A stretch of 64,000 nt of DNA from Venturia oleaginea (lineage: Eukaryota; Ascomycota; Dothideomycetes; Venturiales; Venturiaceae), in the NCBI GenBank assembly GCA_013176395.1, contig JABMLP010000008.1, positions 1,488,001 through 1,552,000 of the forward strand, written 5' to 3'. This document shows, piece by piece, positions 10,011-21,239 of the stretch. Position numbers and translations under genes: made by a program. The stretch's first letter is position 1, and each line of letters starts with the position of its first letter. A model generated the notes under the pieces. The model had not been told where the DNA came from, searched no databases, and was given only the letters and a program-made list of their open reading frames with translations.

Positions 10011-10422
10011 ATACATACCTACACACTGAATACACACTGCATGATTTAATCCCAATCAAAACCTGGAATGGAAGAAAGCTTATCAGAAGATCATCTCTGC
10101 CGGTCCAAGTTCCCCCCACAACCTATTAGGAGGGTATAGCTCGTGGCCAGAGTGCGCCATGCACTCTTCTCTCGTGATACAGTTCTCCTTGCTCTTTCTT
10201 CATCGTTCGTTCCAGTGTCTTACCCGCTACACAATGCTCAGATCTTTAGATTGAAAAAAAAATTGCGTAGACCCAACCCGGTCTTTCAAGGTGCTGTTGT
10301 TTCGAGTGGTCTTGTTAATGCCAACTTTTGACAACTTCCCACCCACACATCTCGATAGAACCCACACGAGGCTAAGTCAATAAATCGCTTCATGGATGTG
10401 TATATCGCAAACATCTAAAAAT
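10011..10422. other. Gene-free stretch between the array and the thioesterase gene
   Basis: No convincing frame. The last part is probably the 3' untranslated region of the reverse-strand gene that follows. Confidence 0.45.
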
Positions 10423-11864
10423 CTAAAACCCAAGCATCAAGTCGGAATATGTTCCCATAACCTCACCGTCAGATTGTCCCTCGACTTCAAACACATCCTT
10501 CAGACCATCCAACATGTCATAGGCCTCCGCGTATTTGAGCCCCCTGAGCCGCTCCGCTTGCACACTTTCCCACGTCCATTCCGCTTCATGCTTATCATCC
10601 GGCCCTTTGTTCGTCGCAAACAGCGACTCGGCCAACACGCCATGATCGAGATTCCTCGAGTTTGTCGAAGGAGACGGACTTGGTGTCTCAGCACCAGCGC
10701 CTGGTGTATCCGCATCTGGCGACGAACTCCTCGCAGGCGAGTTGTTGCCCGAAGGATTCCTCGAAGGCACCGGTGTCCAAGCGCCCAGCATAGAAACACC
10801 TTCAGGCCGTGGTGGTAGCATTTTACTCCTTTCCAAAACCATTTCCGGCGGAATCGTGAGCCGCCCCTTCTTGACGACGTATTTTGCGATTGAGCTCGCG
10901 AAAATCTTCCTCTTCAATTTCTGCTTGTCTTGCTCTGTCAAGTCTTCCACGCGCCGCTTCTTGCCCTTCTTCCAGGGTTGTAGTATGTACGTCTCCGGAG
11001 CGAACGTGTCCGCCTCCACAAAGTGAGAGACGATGTAGAGCCATTTCCTGTCCCATGATAAGACTCTGGTCCAAATCTCGTATCTCCGGTATGGTTTAAT
11101 CTCGCGATGGAAGTGGCAGGATACAGCGCCCAGCGCTATCAGCAAATTTCCACCTGCATCCTTGGCCGCTTCTGTCCACTCTTGCTCTGTCAATTGTGCT
11201 GCAGTCTTGATCTCTCCCTGTCCCGAGGTTCCCAGGGGCGAGATCTCGATCTTGGGGTTCGTTTTCGATTTCTTCTCCTTGTGTCCTGCCGCTCTCGTGG
11301 TGTTCTTGAAGCTCCATCTCACGTCGCCTTCTTCTGGCCGCGTTCCGTCTCCTACTGAATGCATGGCATGCCGCGTGATGGCGGCGACAAGATGTGTTCG
11401 AGCAATGTCGAGATCTGCAAAGTATGTACTGTTTGACTTGTGAAAGTTGTAGTCGGTTTCAAGGAGTGGCGTATGCGTTGGGGTGATAAGGGGGGTGAAA
11501 AGAGCGCGAGGTGGTAGTGGCGTCGGTTGGAGGAAGAGATGGTAAATGAGCCCGCGAAATAGTCTAATCTTTGCATTGTAAGCTGGGCGTTCAACGTACT
11601 TTAAAAATCATAGATAGCTGTACGTACATGCCAAACTAGTGGTAGGCTCTTCAAATTCAGCACTGCCAGAGTGATTGCAAGCAATCTCCAAAGCCCCCCA
11701 GGCGATGTGACACCTAGCAGACCACCCACTTTCTCCCTCAATGCCGATTTAGAAACAATTGCAGCTCCCAAACTGACGACGCCAAGAAGCATAGAAATGC
11801 GCGGAAGGCGACGTATCGCTGACATGATTGGGTATAAAAAGTCCTTCAGCCTGCTGAGGATCAA
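10423..11864 (-). CDS. THEM6-like / 4HBT_2 hot-dog thioesterase family protein
   Basis: Two exons on the reverse strand, 11864-11628 and 11568-10423, give about 460 residues. The intron (11569-11627, 59 bases) has a GTACGT donor and joins in phase 0 so that VWH runs into the conserved R-L-F-R-G-L-I-Y-H-L segment. Residues 1-75 hold two hydrophobic segments (SMLLGVVSLGAAIVS and LWRLLAITLAVL), suggesting membrane anchoring. The hot-dog domain starts near residue 116 with ETDYNFHKSNSTYFADLD, a hallmark of this fungal family. The end is Ser/Pro-rich and disordered. Family members are predicted acyl-thioesterases, but the substrate of the fungal ones is not established. The gene looks intact. Confidence 0.8.
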
Positions 11865-13689
11865 GTGGGTAAGTCAGAAGCGAAGCACGGCGATATGGCG
11901 ATGAAAGAATGGCGTAGGAGTGAGCAGGTAGGATATCCGGCTCCTTACTTGGAATGAAAGTGTTGAGATGTACGGAGAAGTCAATTGTGCACTAGGAGCA
12001 CTTGGTAGATAAGTTGAGCCAAGGAGAGTCTGAAGTGGACGACGTGGGGGAGAGATCAGCTTCAGCTCGCAACCGTTGCGTGGACTACTGGAGTATGGCT
12101 AAATACACGTCTCTCAGCGAATCCTGTGACACCGACAGTTGAGATTGCATAGGCCATTGTCCCGGCCAAGGGTTTGTTTGCTTAAGAAGGAAATGGGCAG
12201 ATGGCAGCTTGTGAGGTCCATATGAGCCGAGGCGTTCGTGTGATGTTGGAGTCGTCGAGGCAGATGGCCGCAGCAGCGGGGGCGCGGAGGCGGAAAGCTG
12301 ACCAGACCCCTTGGATTCTGTTGAGGTCCTGGGAAAGTTCATCTCCTACAACCTTGCATCTAATACACGCAAGTGACTTTCTTGTTTCTGTTGCCTTCGG
12401 CTTCTCAAAGGCCTCGTCTTGTTCCTTGTTTCGCTCCACGCCAGCGAATAAATACGGTGGACCTCGTGAGGACAACCTGAGTTCCACGTTTGGCATGTGA
12501 AGGCATGTCCAGGGCATCGCAGGTATGATCCACATGTTGCCCTTAGCATGCTATGAAAAATTGTACTTTTTCTTTCTTCGCCGTACATTTAATCCATGCA
12601 CCCGCGTTTCTGAGACCGGCTGTGCCTAGATCCGTGCGAAGCGAGGAACATCAAAATCGACTTTTATTTACGTGATGGGATACAGAATCCGTAGGCAGTC
12701 TGAACCCTACCGTTGAAAAGACTGCCAATTTCTGCCTAGTGTCCACTCCGTCTTTCTCGCAGGGGCAATATCAGGAACTTGCTGGAAAATCATCGTGCTC
12801 GATTTTAAGGCGACGTACTCTTGTACGGAAACATATCCTCTGCTGTCAAGTAGACGGGATACTCATTTCCCTCTAAATGAGGCCCTCTCCAATCTACATC
12901 GACCGAAGGTTCATCTAAGCAGCGTCCAGCACGTTAATTGTAATAATCCATATCTCTCTCACTATTTTCAAAAACAGAACAGCCACGCCACGCTCCAAAA
13001 AACATTAAAACATCCTCAACCTCCTCACCTCCATCCCAACCATCACCAACTCCTTCACGCCACCCCCAAAAAATCATAATACTCCCCCCTCCCATATCAG
13101 CATTCCTCCATTCCCCCCACCTCTCAACCTCAGTATCGCCCGCCATCTGATCATTTACCTCCCTAGAAACCGAAACCTGCGCCATCAAAGCACGGAGATT
13201 GGTAATAACCGCTTTACGCGATCCGAAGAATGTGTGTCCGAATTCTCAAGTGCAATTCGCAAATATTTCCGCTCATCGAGGTCGGATTTAGTCGGGGGCG
13301 GCGGGGAGACGGGGGTTGATGCGCGGAGAGGGTTGAGGGGGTAATTGTACCTCTAGTAGTGATTATTTAGAATTCTGCTTGGTGTATTCCCCCCCACCCA
13401 CATCCTCGCCTTCATCTAGTCCTCAGCCTGAGAATTCTGGTCCGTCGTCGCTGTTTGTTTATTTCGTCTTCTCTTCTCTCCTTCACTCCTTCATGCTCAA
13501 TGCTTTCCCCCTTCACCACGCTCGTTGGCGAGTCATCACGTCGAACGCTCCAAAGACTACTCCTACCCCAGAATCAGGCACGCTCGGGGTGTAAGTTTTC
13601 TGTGTATCGGTGGAAGAATCGCATACGCAGGACTTGGAATTCCCTGCGGCCAGGGTTGCGCTACAGCAGACGGATCCCTTCTACTACCT
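11865..13689. other. 1.8-kb stretch without a convincing gene
   Basis: Frames on both strands at 12085-12535 are short and show no domain. A C-rich/CT-rich tract lies at 13000-13110. I see no mobile-element ends. Confidence 0.45.
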
Positions 13690-14090
13690 CAGCACGGCAA
13701 GCCTCGAACACCTCGAAGATTTCGGCATCTGTGTATTGTCGCGTAAGGAGCGGATGGGAGACAGGTATTTCCTCTGTCGCCAGGCGGGGCTATGCCCCTT
13801 TTTGTAAGGGCCGAGGATATGCCCGATTGTGCCGTCGGGATATTCTGTTGTTTAGTGGATAAGGCTGGGGTGGTGGTCGTTGTATTTGAATCGGAGCTTG
13901 CATGGAGCCTCGTTGTTTTCTTTTTCCTGCTCCCACTCTTCATCTTCGTCACCTCCTTCATATTCATCTTCTCCCTCATCCACTCCCTGCTCATCTAAAT
14001 CACTATCCCTATCTACCTTCCCATGTGCAGTTATCCCATCGCCATCGCGGAGAAAAGCCCCACTTCACCTCTCATCCCAATCCTACCAGG
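13690..14090 (-). pseudogene. Degraded paralogue of the neighbouring 14.1-14.5 kb gene
   Basis: The reverse strand encodes a long acidic region (D/E/G-rich, about 13912-14040) followed by L-R-F-K-Y-N-D, a stop, then E-Y-P-D-G. In another frame it continues with Q-Y-T-D-A-E...F-E-A-C-R-A-E-V-V. These pieces match, in order, V-R-F-E-Y-S-D, E-Y-S-D-G and R-F-T-E-S-E...I-E-A-W-R-T-E-Y-V of the next gene. At least one nonsense change and one frameshift separate them, so this copy looks dead. The domain is unknown to me. Confidence 0.5.
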
Positions 14091-14140
14091 AGGAGTCATT
14101 GGACTAGTGGGCTGCAAAATCCCTCGCGGCCAAATTGTCG

Positions 14141-14494
14141 TTAGACAAATGGACCTCCTCTTTTGACATATTCAGTTCTCCAAGCCTCGATCGCTTCTTG
14201 TTTCTCAGACTCTGTAAATCGGAAAGAGTCGAAAGCTTCGACTCTACCGTCGGAGTATTCTATCGCTTGGTTGAGACGGTTCCAGCGTCTGTCGCTGTAT
14301 TCGAATCGGACCTTTCGTAGAGCCTTGTTTTTGTTTTCTAGTGGCTCGCTGGGAGTTTCAGGCTTTCCCTTTGATTTTGTCTTCTTCTTGTGCAGATATT
14401 TTTCCTTTATTAATTTCTGGTTTGATTTCCGGCTCCTCTTTGGATCTAGGTTTAAACATCGTGGTGGGTGTCTTGATTGATGAAAATGACTCAA
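14141..14494 (-). CDS. Hypothetical basic protein with a (K/R)x(R)F(E/K)Y-xD domain
   Basis: The frame covers 117 codons but opens with TTG, so the real start is unresolved. An ATG at about 14462 (reverse strand) begins a Lys/Glu-rich stretch (MFKPRSKEEPEIKPE) that ends in a stop in a different frame. Either a splice or a one-base shift is needed to join it to the conserved C-terminal part. That part holds V-R-F-E-Y-S-D-R-R-W, E-Y-S-D-G and E-A-W-R-T-E-Y-V, shared with the decayed copy next door. Function unknown. It may itself be a pseudogene. Confidence 0.38.
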   Translation of the reverse strand: MSHFHQSRHPPRCLNLDPKRSRKSNQKLIKEKYLHKKKTKSKGKPETPSEPLENKNKALRKVRFEYSDRRWNRLNQAIEYSDGRVEAFDSFRFTESEKQEAIEAWRTEYVKRGGPFV

Positions 14495-14775
14495 GACCTG
14501 GGAAGGGTAAGAGTTTATATACCGTGGACTCGTTTGCTATTGCCGAGATTTGAAATTAGTTTCATGATCGGGTTTGCTATTTGTTTTACTGCCTTCTTTG
14601 TCAGGTTCTGTATAGCCTTACATTTGGCGTGAAAATGATGATGCAGGCTTTGCAGTCTTGCGGAGAAACCGATGTACATGGTTGTATCCTTTCTAACGGC
14701 GAGCTTGTGACACCCGGATACAGAAGCTTGAAATGCTAGGAGAAGGAAACTCAGAGCAGAAGTATATGGACGGCT

Positions 14776-15215
14776 TCACAGCAGTGCTGCTCTAACTCGG
14801 AACTGGTAGCGCATAGAAATGTCTTCGGAGTCGCTGACATATCCGTGACAGAATTTACATACGCCTGGTCCGTCCTTTTTGGTGCCGAAGGCTCCCATCC
14901 CAGCGCGGGAACGACATGTGAAGCAGTCATTAGCCCATATTTCGTGGGCTAGGTATTGTAGGCCGGTTCTGGAGTCTCTCCATTTGAGGCAGAAGCGACA
15001 ACAATCGGGGGGAACCGCCAGATGAGGAAGCAGAGGAGTAGTGGAGGGAGAGACCGAGGCGGCAGAGACCTGCGAATCAGCTTGACATTGGCGGCACTTG
15101 TTGATGTATCTGATGTTGTGTTATTTCGGCGCACAAGCTGGCGTTCGGATTTTGGTGGCTCAGTCGAGCGATGCGCCCCATACGGCGGTGGTGTCTGAGA
15201 GGAATCAAAAGACAT
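14776..15215 (-). CDS. Cys-rich protein with FGTK-GPGVCKFCHGY motif
   Basis: Two exons fit on the reverse strand: 15215-15135 and 15069-14776, with a 65-base intron (GTGCGC donor, CTGAT branch site, CAG acceptor, phase 0). The product is 124 residues. It contains C-C-R-F-C near residue 50, C-F-T-C-R-S-R-A-G-M-G-A-F-G-T-K in the middle, then G-P-G-V-C-K-F-C-H-G-Y, so three Cys pairs likely bind zinc. The first exon starts MSFDSSQTPPPYG. A decayed relative lies at 37453-37690. I recognise no named family. The frame before exon 2 has a stop, so an intron or upstream exon is required. Confidence 0.5.
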
Positions 15216-15483
15216 GGCTCTCGCTGGCAATTGAAACCTTTGGACGAGATGGTCAGAGACACGTTGGAAGATTTTGTAGTAGATGCTCGCTGGCGAAGGA
15301 GGAGGATAGAGTTTTGCTGGACCAAAGTGACATGGTGCGACTGACATAGACTACGTGGGTGCTGGAAGAAATATAACCAAGGTAGTGATAGATTCATCCG
15401 AGCGTGACATCTTTGATCATAATATTGATGGTTACAATCACTCCTTCAAAGCATACCATGTTTTATTCTCACCATCCATTATC

Positions 15484-17942
15484 CTACTCATCCCTGAAGA
15501 TCCACCTCCCACCTGGCCGCATCGCTTCACGACGCCTCTCTGCGATGATCTCATTTTGTCTTGCGTCTGCCTCTTCACGCTGTGCTTCCAGCTCTTGCGT
15601 AGTTGGCATGTCGAAATTCCAGAAGCCTGGCGGCGATTTTGCTCTTCCCATTGGTTTAATCTTGTGTCTGCCAACTCTATCTGCTAACAATTTAGTCTTC
15701 GCCTGTAGGACCATAGGTGTCTTTTCTTCTTGACTCATCGCCTGCACCTCCTCGAGATTGAACATGTCACCCAGGTAGAACTTAATTAGCTTCTCTTCGT
15801 TGGTAAGTTTCTCGTCTTGCGTCGATGCGAAAAGATGGCTTCCGACGGTAAAGTCCAGCTCAGCTGCCAGTGCTTGGAGTTGGTCACCGCAGTTGGGACA
15901 ATTCGGGTCTGTGCAACCATCCAAGTGGCTCCGAGCTTCTCTGCCACGCACTGGATCTGCGAAAGCCATATCGAGGCCACCCTTGGCTTTCGGGTTGAGC
16001 TTGAAGTCATCGGTGTTTAGCGCATCTACAGGTTTGTTGCGAAGCGGAGCGCGTGCCAGTGCACCATTGGATCTGGAAGGAGGACCGGGTCTGCCTCGAC
16101 TTGGAGTATCCTCGTTCACTGCGGCATTTCTCCTTCTCCGATTTGAATCGAGAGGAGTTTTGTAGGTACTCGTAAGAACATTGGGCTTTTTGGAATTTTT
16201 GGTGGTTGGAGTAGGAAGTTGGTGATCGTCAGAAGGAATCGCCAGTTTACCGCGCCGATTTTCCTTCTTAGGGCTGCGAGAAGGGAGCTCCGGGGGTATA
16301 CGGAGCCTTTGACGAGTCAGATTTTTGGCTGCTGGAGATGTGAGCTGCTTCCTTGTAGGTGCAGGTTCATCTAGAAGGTGATCGAGAAGGTCAGCATTGA
16401 ATGAACTCTGACGTGATAAAGGCTCCGCGGGTGTGGGTGAATGATTTCCATCCTCTGCAACCACGTGCAAAGCCTTGGCTCCTCGGTCTTCATCTCGCCA
16501 CTTAGCTTTTTGATTTATATCACTGGTTCGTGGTAAGATCTTCTGATTAGTGCTGATGGGATACAGCACTCTCGTGGGATTTGACCGCGAAGGGGTGTCG
16601 TATCTCTGGTGATCAACAGTGGCAAGCTCACTCAACACTCGGCCATCTTGTGGTAGCATTGTTTCTTCGTCGACATCGCGATGCACAGGCTCAACGCCAT
16701 TGTCCAAGCGGAGAGGTGGTTGATTCCCTGCCTCGTCTCTGGCAACAGGCGGTAGACTGTTCGTTCGTTGGTGAGGCAACAAATTCAATGGACTTGCTTT
16801 GAACAAGTCTAATTGATTTTGACGTTCTTGCCTGCGACGTCGTTTTCTGGGGGTGTCAATGCGGTCGTCAACTTCATCGAGGTCCAAGGTTTCAACGCGA
16901 ATAAGCTTTTGGGCAGTTCTCGGTTTCTGTGGACTACTTTGTGGCTCTGATTTGATGTCGATTGGTTTGGCAGGTGTGCCCTCTCCTCTCTCGCCGGCGC
17001 TGAAGGGAATTGGTGTTGCCCCTCTACGTTTACGCTTGAGCACTCTTTCAAAAACAATGACAGGTGGCGAAGACGGAATACGAGGTCCATCGTCTGAATG
17101 GAACTGCGTACCAGATTCACTCTCTGTGGCCTGACTTGATGACGGTATTGCAGACCTGGGAGCATTTGAGACATCACCCGCTTCGCTCTGTCGTCCATCA
17201 GCCTCGGGCAAGCTTTGATGAGAGTGCCCCGTCCAGACTAGAGCTCCTCTCGGGGTCAGACTCTGATCCAAAGTCTCCATGATATGAAGAGGCGACCTAG
17301 CAGCTTTTTCTAACAAGCCTTTCCGCGGTTTCTTTCCGAGGTCTGCAGTTGACGGACGTGAGGGTGTGTTGTCAGACTCGGGAGTTGCAGGTCGTTCTGA
17401 TGGCCTGGCGAGGCTGGGATCTAATCCAGAACGCTTCTCAAGCTTTTCAGCATACTGCTTCCATTGTGTAGCTGCGCCCTTTGCGTTCCTTGCGGTTCTT
17501 TCGAGGCGCTCTTTCGCGTCTTTCATGTTGCGGAAATTGGTGTCAAGCACATTATAATTTCGAACTAATCTCGCGTGGTCCGTGTATGGAATCGGAGGCA
17601 CATCTCTGTAGTCTTCTTCCTCCTCGAAATCTGGTAACTCTGGCGCCTGAATGCCACAATCGACCTGGATTGGCTTTGAAATATCCTTCGTAGCAAGTTC
17701 TTCCCGTAGACCAGCGTTTTCTTGTCTGACTTCATCAGTCTTGCGCTGGAAATCGTCGACTTTGGCTTGCAATTGACGAACCAGTTCATCCTCTGGTAAT
17801 AGTGTTAGCAATTGGTAGAAGCCTAAACTTTGAATTGGCGCGTACTCTTCCGTAGTTCCTCGTCGACACCCTTTCTGTATGTCTCCAAGGCATTTGCGAT
17901 ACTCCGTGAAAACGCGTCACCTTCTGCACCGAGGCAAGACAT
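15484..17942 (-). CDS. SAE2: Sae2/CtIP/Ctp1-type DNA double-strand-break repair protein
   Basis: Two exons, 17942-17846 and 17792-15484, joined by a 53-base intron (GTACGC, GCTAAC branch site, CAG) in phase 1, give 801 residues. The N-terminus is a coiled coil (about residues 15-60), the tetramerisation region of this family. The middle is Ser/Pro-rich and disordered with KRKRR and RKRRRR basic patches. The C-terminal Sae2/CtIP domain includes F-K-L-N-P-K-A, the C-T-D-P-N-C-P-N-C-G knuckle, L-A-D-R-V-G-R-H and S-P-P-G-F-W-N-F-D-M-P-T-T-Q-E. Family members activate Mre11-Rad50 to clip blocked DNA ends and start resection, in the nucleus, under CDK control. The gene looks intact and faces away from the F-box gene at 18261. 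Confidence 0.9.
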
Positions 17943-18260
17943 GGTCGAGGGAAATTACCATGGGGCGAGGGATGGTACGGTAAGGTAAGGTAATATATCG
18001 ATTCACCAATTCGTGAGGGTTGGGAAAATGTGACTTTACGCGTTTCAGTGCAGAGAAAACATTGTTCGACAGATGATGCCAGTTGTATCCTTTTCAATGA
18101 GCACAGGAGGGAGGACTGTGTGACCAAATGAATGTTGGGCGTTTCACTCGACGCGCTTTTGACTGGCGCTTGCCAAGAATCGTGATTGATTAGGTACGAT
18201 TACGACAACACCATCGAAACATACCCGTAGTAACACTCCCCATACACCTACCTATTCACC
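17943..18260. promoter_or_regulatory. Shared divergent promoter of SAE2 and the F-box gene
   Basis: 318 bases separate the two start codons, so both promoters must lie here. A GGTACGGTAAGGTAAGGTAA repeat lies near 17971-17990. No clear TATA box is visible. Confidence 0.5.
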
Positions 18261-19871
18261 ATGCCGAAAAGACCTCTACAGGACGAGGAGAATGAGGTTC
18301 TCCCAGCCAAACGACTACGATCTGCCAGCGAAGACACTCTCTCCCAGCTCAGCGACGAGTTACTCCTCCGGGTCCTCTCATTTCTCCCTATTACCGACCT
18401 GAACATCTGCCAGCGGATATCGCACAAGTTCAAGAGCATCGCTGCCGACTCCCAATTATGGAAAGCTCTGTACTACAATCGATTCGTGCGGCCTCGAGCG
18501 TCTCGCCTGCCCGGAATACGTGACGCCGATACAGCCCCGGGACATTTATACTTCTCTTCGAAGCTCTCAAAATGGCTGGACGACGACAACTTGGTGAAGA
18601 GGGGGCAGGATACGAACTGGAAGAAACAGTACAAGCTGAGAGACAACTGGACCAAGGGCAACTGCAATGTGAGCGAGATTGAAGTGGCCGAACAACCACC
18701 GATACCGCCACTCTTGGTCAGGATGCACGAGGGAGTTGTCTATACGGCCGACGTGACTGGTGGTCTAAGAGCTTGGTCATCCAAGAAAAAGACACAGAGA
18801 ATAATGGGCAGCATCGAACTCGGCACAAGCTCTCCGCCTACAGCCATGGCATTAGATGTTAGTGCTGGAACTTCTGGTTGTCATCGTGTGGCAATTGGCT
18901 TCGAAGATGGTGCATTCAACGTCTACACATTTAATCTTGAGGCAGAGAAATTCTCGGAAAGTTATTCCCACGCACCCTCTTCAAATGGGATGTTGTCTGC
19001 TGTGGCATATTGCTCCCCATATTTAGTCACAATGACTGCGTCACAACTGCTCTCTCTGTACCAGTTTCCCAGGTTATCGAAAGCTGCCGACATACTGGAT
19101 CCACCACGGCTTCTTCATTCTCTGCTGTCACATACAGTCTATCCGCCGCTTTCTTTGGCCATACGATCCTCCTCTCAGAGTATCGTCGCCACCATCGCCT
19201 TCGTCTTTCCGTCATATCTCTCTGGTTGGGGTGTAGGGATACAAGAATTATGGCTCTCTCCAGATGGCGCACTACTTGATTCAAGGCTAGCCATGTCTTC
19301 GGGAACTTTGCAACCTACACCACAACCCAATCCCACGGTCTCGCCAGTGAGGCTGTCATCTTCCTTCTCCGCTGCTTCAGTAGGCTACAGCAAACCAACC
19401 TCGTTATCGTATTCACATCCATATCTGCTGCTGTCTCATTCGGACAACACCTTGACACTCTATCTTGTCACGTCTTCGGACAAGATCCTGTCTATTGGAA
19501 CTGGAAGTCGTCTCTGGGGCCATACATCGTCCGTGTCGGGTGCGCATGTTGGCGGCCGTGGCAAGGCTGTTAGCGTGTCCTCGCGTGGCAACGAACTTCG
19601 TATTTGGGAGCTTGAAGGCACCAATCGACGAAAACTTGCCAGCTCTGATTTGAGCGTAAGAGTTCAAGGCGGAAACTTTCCAGTAACCACTTCTGCCGAA
19701 AATTTGAGCGGCGCCATCGCACGCAGAGGATCAGGACTTGGCCTGGAAGTAAGAGACATGGAAGATCTCAGTGTGGTGAGGGGATGGGTGGGATTCGACG
19801 AGGAAAACGTCGTTGTTTTGAAAGAGAGAGGCGCAGGCAGCCAATCTCTAGTGGTTTATGATTTCACGTAA
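18261..19871 (+). CDS. F-box protein with a WD40-like C-terminal region
   Basis: A single exon of 536 residues. After a basic start (MPKRPLQDEENEVLPAKRLR, a possible nuclear signal), residues 28-75 hold an F-box: L-S-D-E-L-L-L-R-V-L-S-F-L-P, then the Trp of S-Q-L-W-K-A-L-Y. F-boxes bind Skp1 in SCF ubiquitin ligases. The rest shows beta-propeller-like spacing, with G-x-H-x-x-V-S-G-A-H-V and L-R-I-W-E-L near residues 440-465, so substrate binding by a WD40-like fold is likely. The substrate is unknown. The gene looks intact and shares a divergent promoter with SAE2. Confidence 0.8.
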   Translation: MPKRPLQDEENEVLPAKRLRSASEDTLSQLSDELLLRVLSFLPITDLNICQRISHKFKSIAADSQLWKALYYNRFVRPRASRLPGIRDADTAPGHLYFSSKLSKWLDDDNLVKRGQDTNWKKQYKLRDNWTKGNCNVSEIEVAEQPPIPPLLVRMHEGVVYTADVTGGLRAWSSKKKTQRIMGSIELGTSSPPTAMALDVSAGTSGCHRVAIGFEDGAFNVYTFNLEAEKFSESYSHAPSSNGMLSAVAYCSPYLVTMTASQLLSLYQFPRLSKAADILDPPRLLHSLLSHTVYPPLSLAIRSSSQSIVATIAFVFPSYLSGWGVGIQELWLSPDGALLDSRLAMSSGTLQPTPQPNPTVSPVRLSSSFSAASVGYSKPTSLSYSHPYLLLSHSDNTLTLYLVTSSDKILSIGTGSRLWGHTSSVSGAHVGGRGKAVSVSSRGNELRIWELEGTNRRKLASSDLSVRVQGGNFPVTTSAENLSGAIARRGSGLGLEVRDMEDLSVVRGWVGFDEENVVVLKERGAGSQSLVVYDFT

Positions 19872-20450
19872 ACGACCTTGGGACAACTTCAATGAATACA
19901 GAACGATCAGCCCTCGACAAACCTACTCTTCTGCGATGGTCCCACACTCACAAACGCGCTATTTTTGGCAGAAAGCCGTGACTGATCATGGGATAATTGA
20001 GTATACTGAAATCAACTCTTTTGCGAATCGCAATTTGGGTGTACCCATTTCCCTCGAGATTATCAAATCTCAAAATTGCGACGGTTTTGGTCTCCGTCAT
20101 CACCGCTCTGAAAGCTCACGACCGTCACGCATCAATTCCCTGCGCAGGAAGAATTGTGAAATTGGAAACTCGTTTCGTCAGCCCTGCAGCCCGAACAGCT
20201 AATAGTTATTTGGCTCTGCTGCCTGGATATTCACTCCGCATGCGATAACTCTCGACGCTTCGTTTTATTAACGTGACCCTGTCGTCCCAGTCCAGCACTC
20301 TCTTTTGCGACCTTTCTTTGTTCATTTGAAATTCATCTCAATAATCCGGCTCATATCAGAGACTGGGACATTTAGTCGCAAGAGTTCTAGGCCTTCCGTC
20401 TCGAGTGTGAAATGGTAACTGTGTCGATCGAGTAGGCGACGGGAAAGTTA
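19872..20450. other. Gene-free stretch
   Basis: Includes the likely 3' untranslated region of the F-box gene. No other frame is convincing. Confidence 0.5.
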
Positions 20451-20451
20451 A

Positions 20452-21200
20452 TCAATCTAAGCATGAAAGAATAGTACTAGCATGTGCCATCTCGCAGCAC
20501 CTGGTGACATGGAGAAATCGAGATAGATGGCAGGAGGTTTTTGGCACATTGTTATCGACCGACATACTGTACGCTTCCCAAGTACCGCCTGATTGGCCCT
20601 TGATCTTGCGTCTCTGGCCCAGTGATTGGTGAAGCAACGAGCCCAAGAGACCTTCTTAAGACATATGCAGTTGATCACCCGAGTTCCAGAAGAAGAATGC
20701 AGCAACGATTAGTGGAGTTTTCAAACTTCAATGACGAAGGAGCGGCACGGTACTTTCCTTGTTGCGGATCATCTTTTTGAGGGTGGCTTTTCCCGAGCCC
20801 GCTTTCCCAGTCATCCAGTAGAGCTCGGAATTACTACATAGCCAATCTCGAAGGTTGCTCCATGGTTCGTCATCCCTGTTTTGACACTCGGGTTCTTGGA
20901 AATTCCACTCAAAGGTTTTGGTAAAAGCCTTCGCAATTCGATCATGCCTGTTGAGCATTTCGGGGTACTAGATTCTGTCCAATAGTCGGTCTACAAGATT
21001 CCTGGCCACTTGTGTGTCGGACCACGCCTGGAGTAGGAGTTGGCTACCATCCCCAACCAAAGACTTCTTCACAAATTCGGCTGGCTGCGTTCAACTGCAG
21101 TGCGCAAATTCTTTTGCCACCGTTCTGTGTCCTCACTGTTGTTCTTGAGCCACTTATCGAGGGTCTGAGCGCTGCCCCAGCTGATATTCCCGACACTCAA
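20452..21200 (-). pseudogene. Remnant of a NACHT/STAND NTPase (fungal NLR-like)
   Basis: The reverse strand from 20958 encodes a frame whose second half is W-S-N-L-R-D-W-L...E-L-Y-W-M-T-G-K-A-G-S-G-K-A-T-L, the Walker A region of fungal NACHT proteins, with Ala where Ser or Thr normally follows GK. After a frame break, F-F-W-N-S-G and, past a stop, E-G-L-L-G-S-L-L-H-Q-S-L match the next block of the same families. Upstream, K-W-L-K-N-N-S-E-D near 21150-21180 may be more of the gene. Nonsense and frame changes show it is dead. Full-length family members are 1000 residues or more, so most is lost. Confidence 0.65.
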
Positions 21201-21239
21201 CAGGACTCAAAATCTCAGATAACATTAATACTCTTATTT

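Noticed and set aside
10500..11100. Long forward-strand and second reverse-strand frames over the thioesterase gene
   Set aside because: They overlap the conserved hot-dog coding frame in other phases and show no motifs; they are shadows.
12182..12535. 117-codon reverse-strand frame
   Set aside because: No domain, poor codon texture and overlapping frames on both strands.
15800..17560. Several forward-strand frames of 60-120 codons across SAE2
   Set aside because: They lie antisense to a long frame with clear Sae2/CtIP motifs and have biased composition typical of antisense reading.
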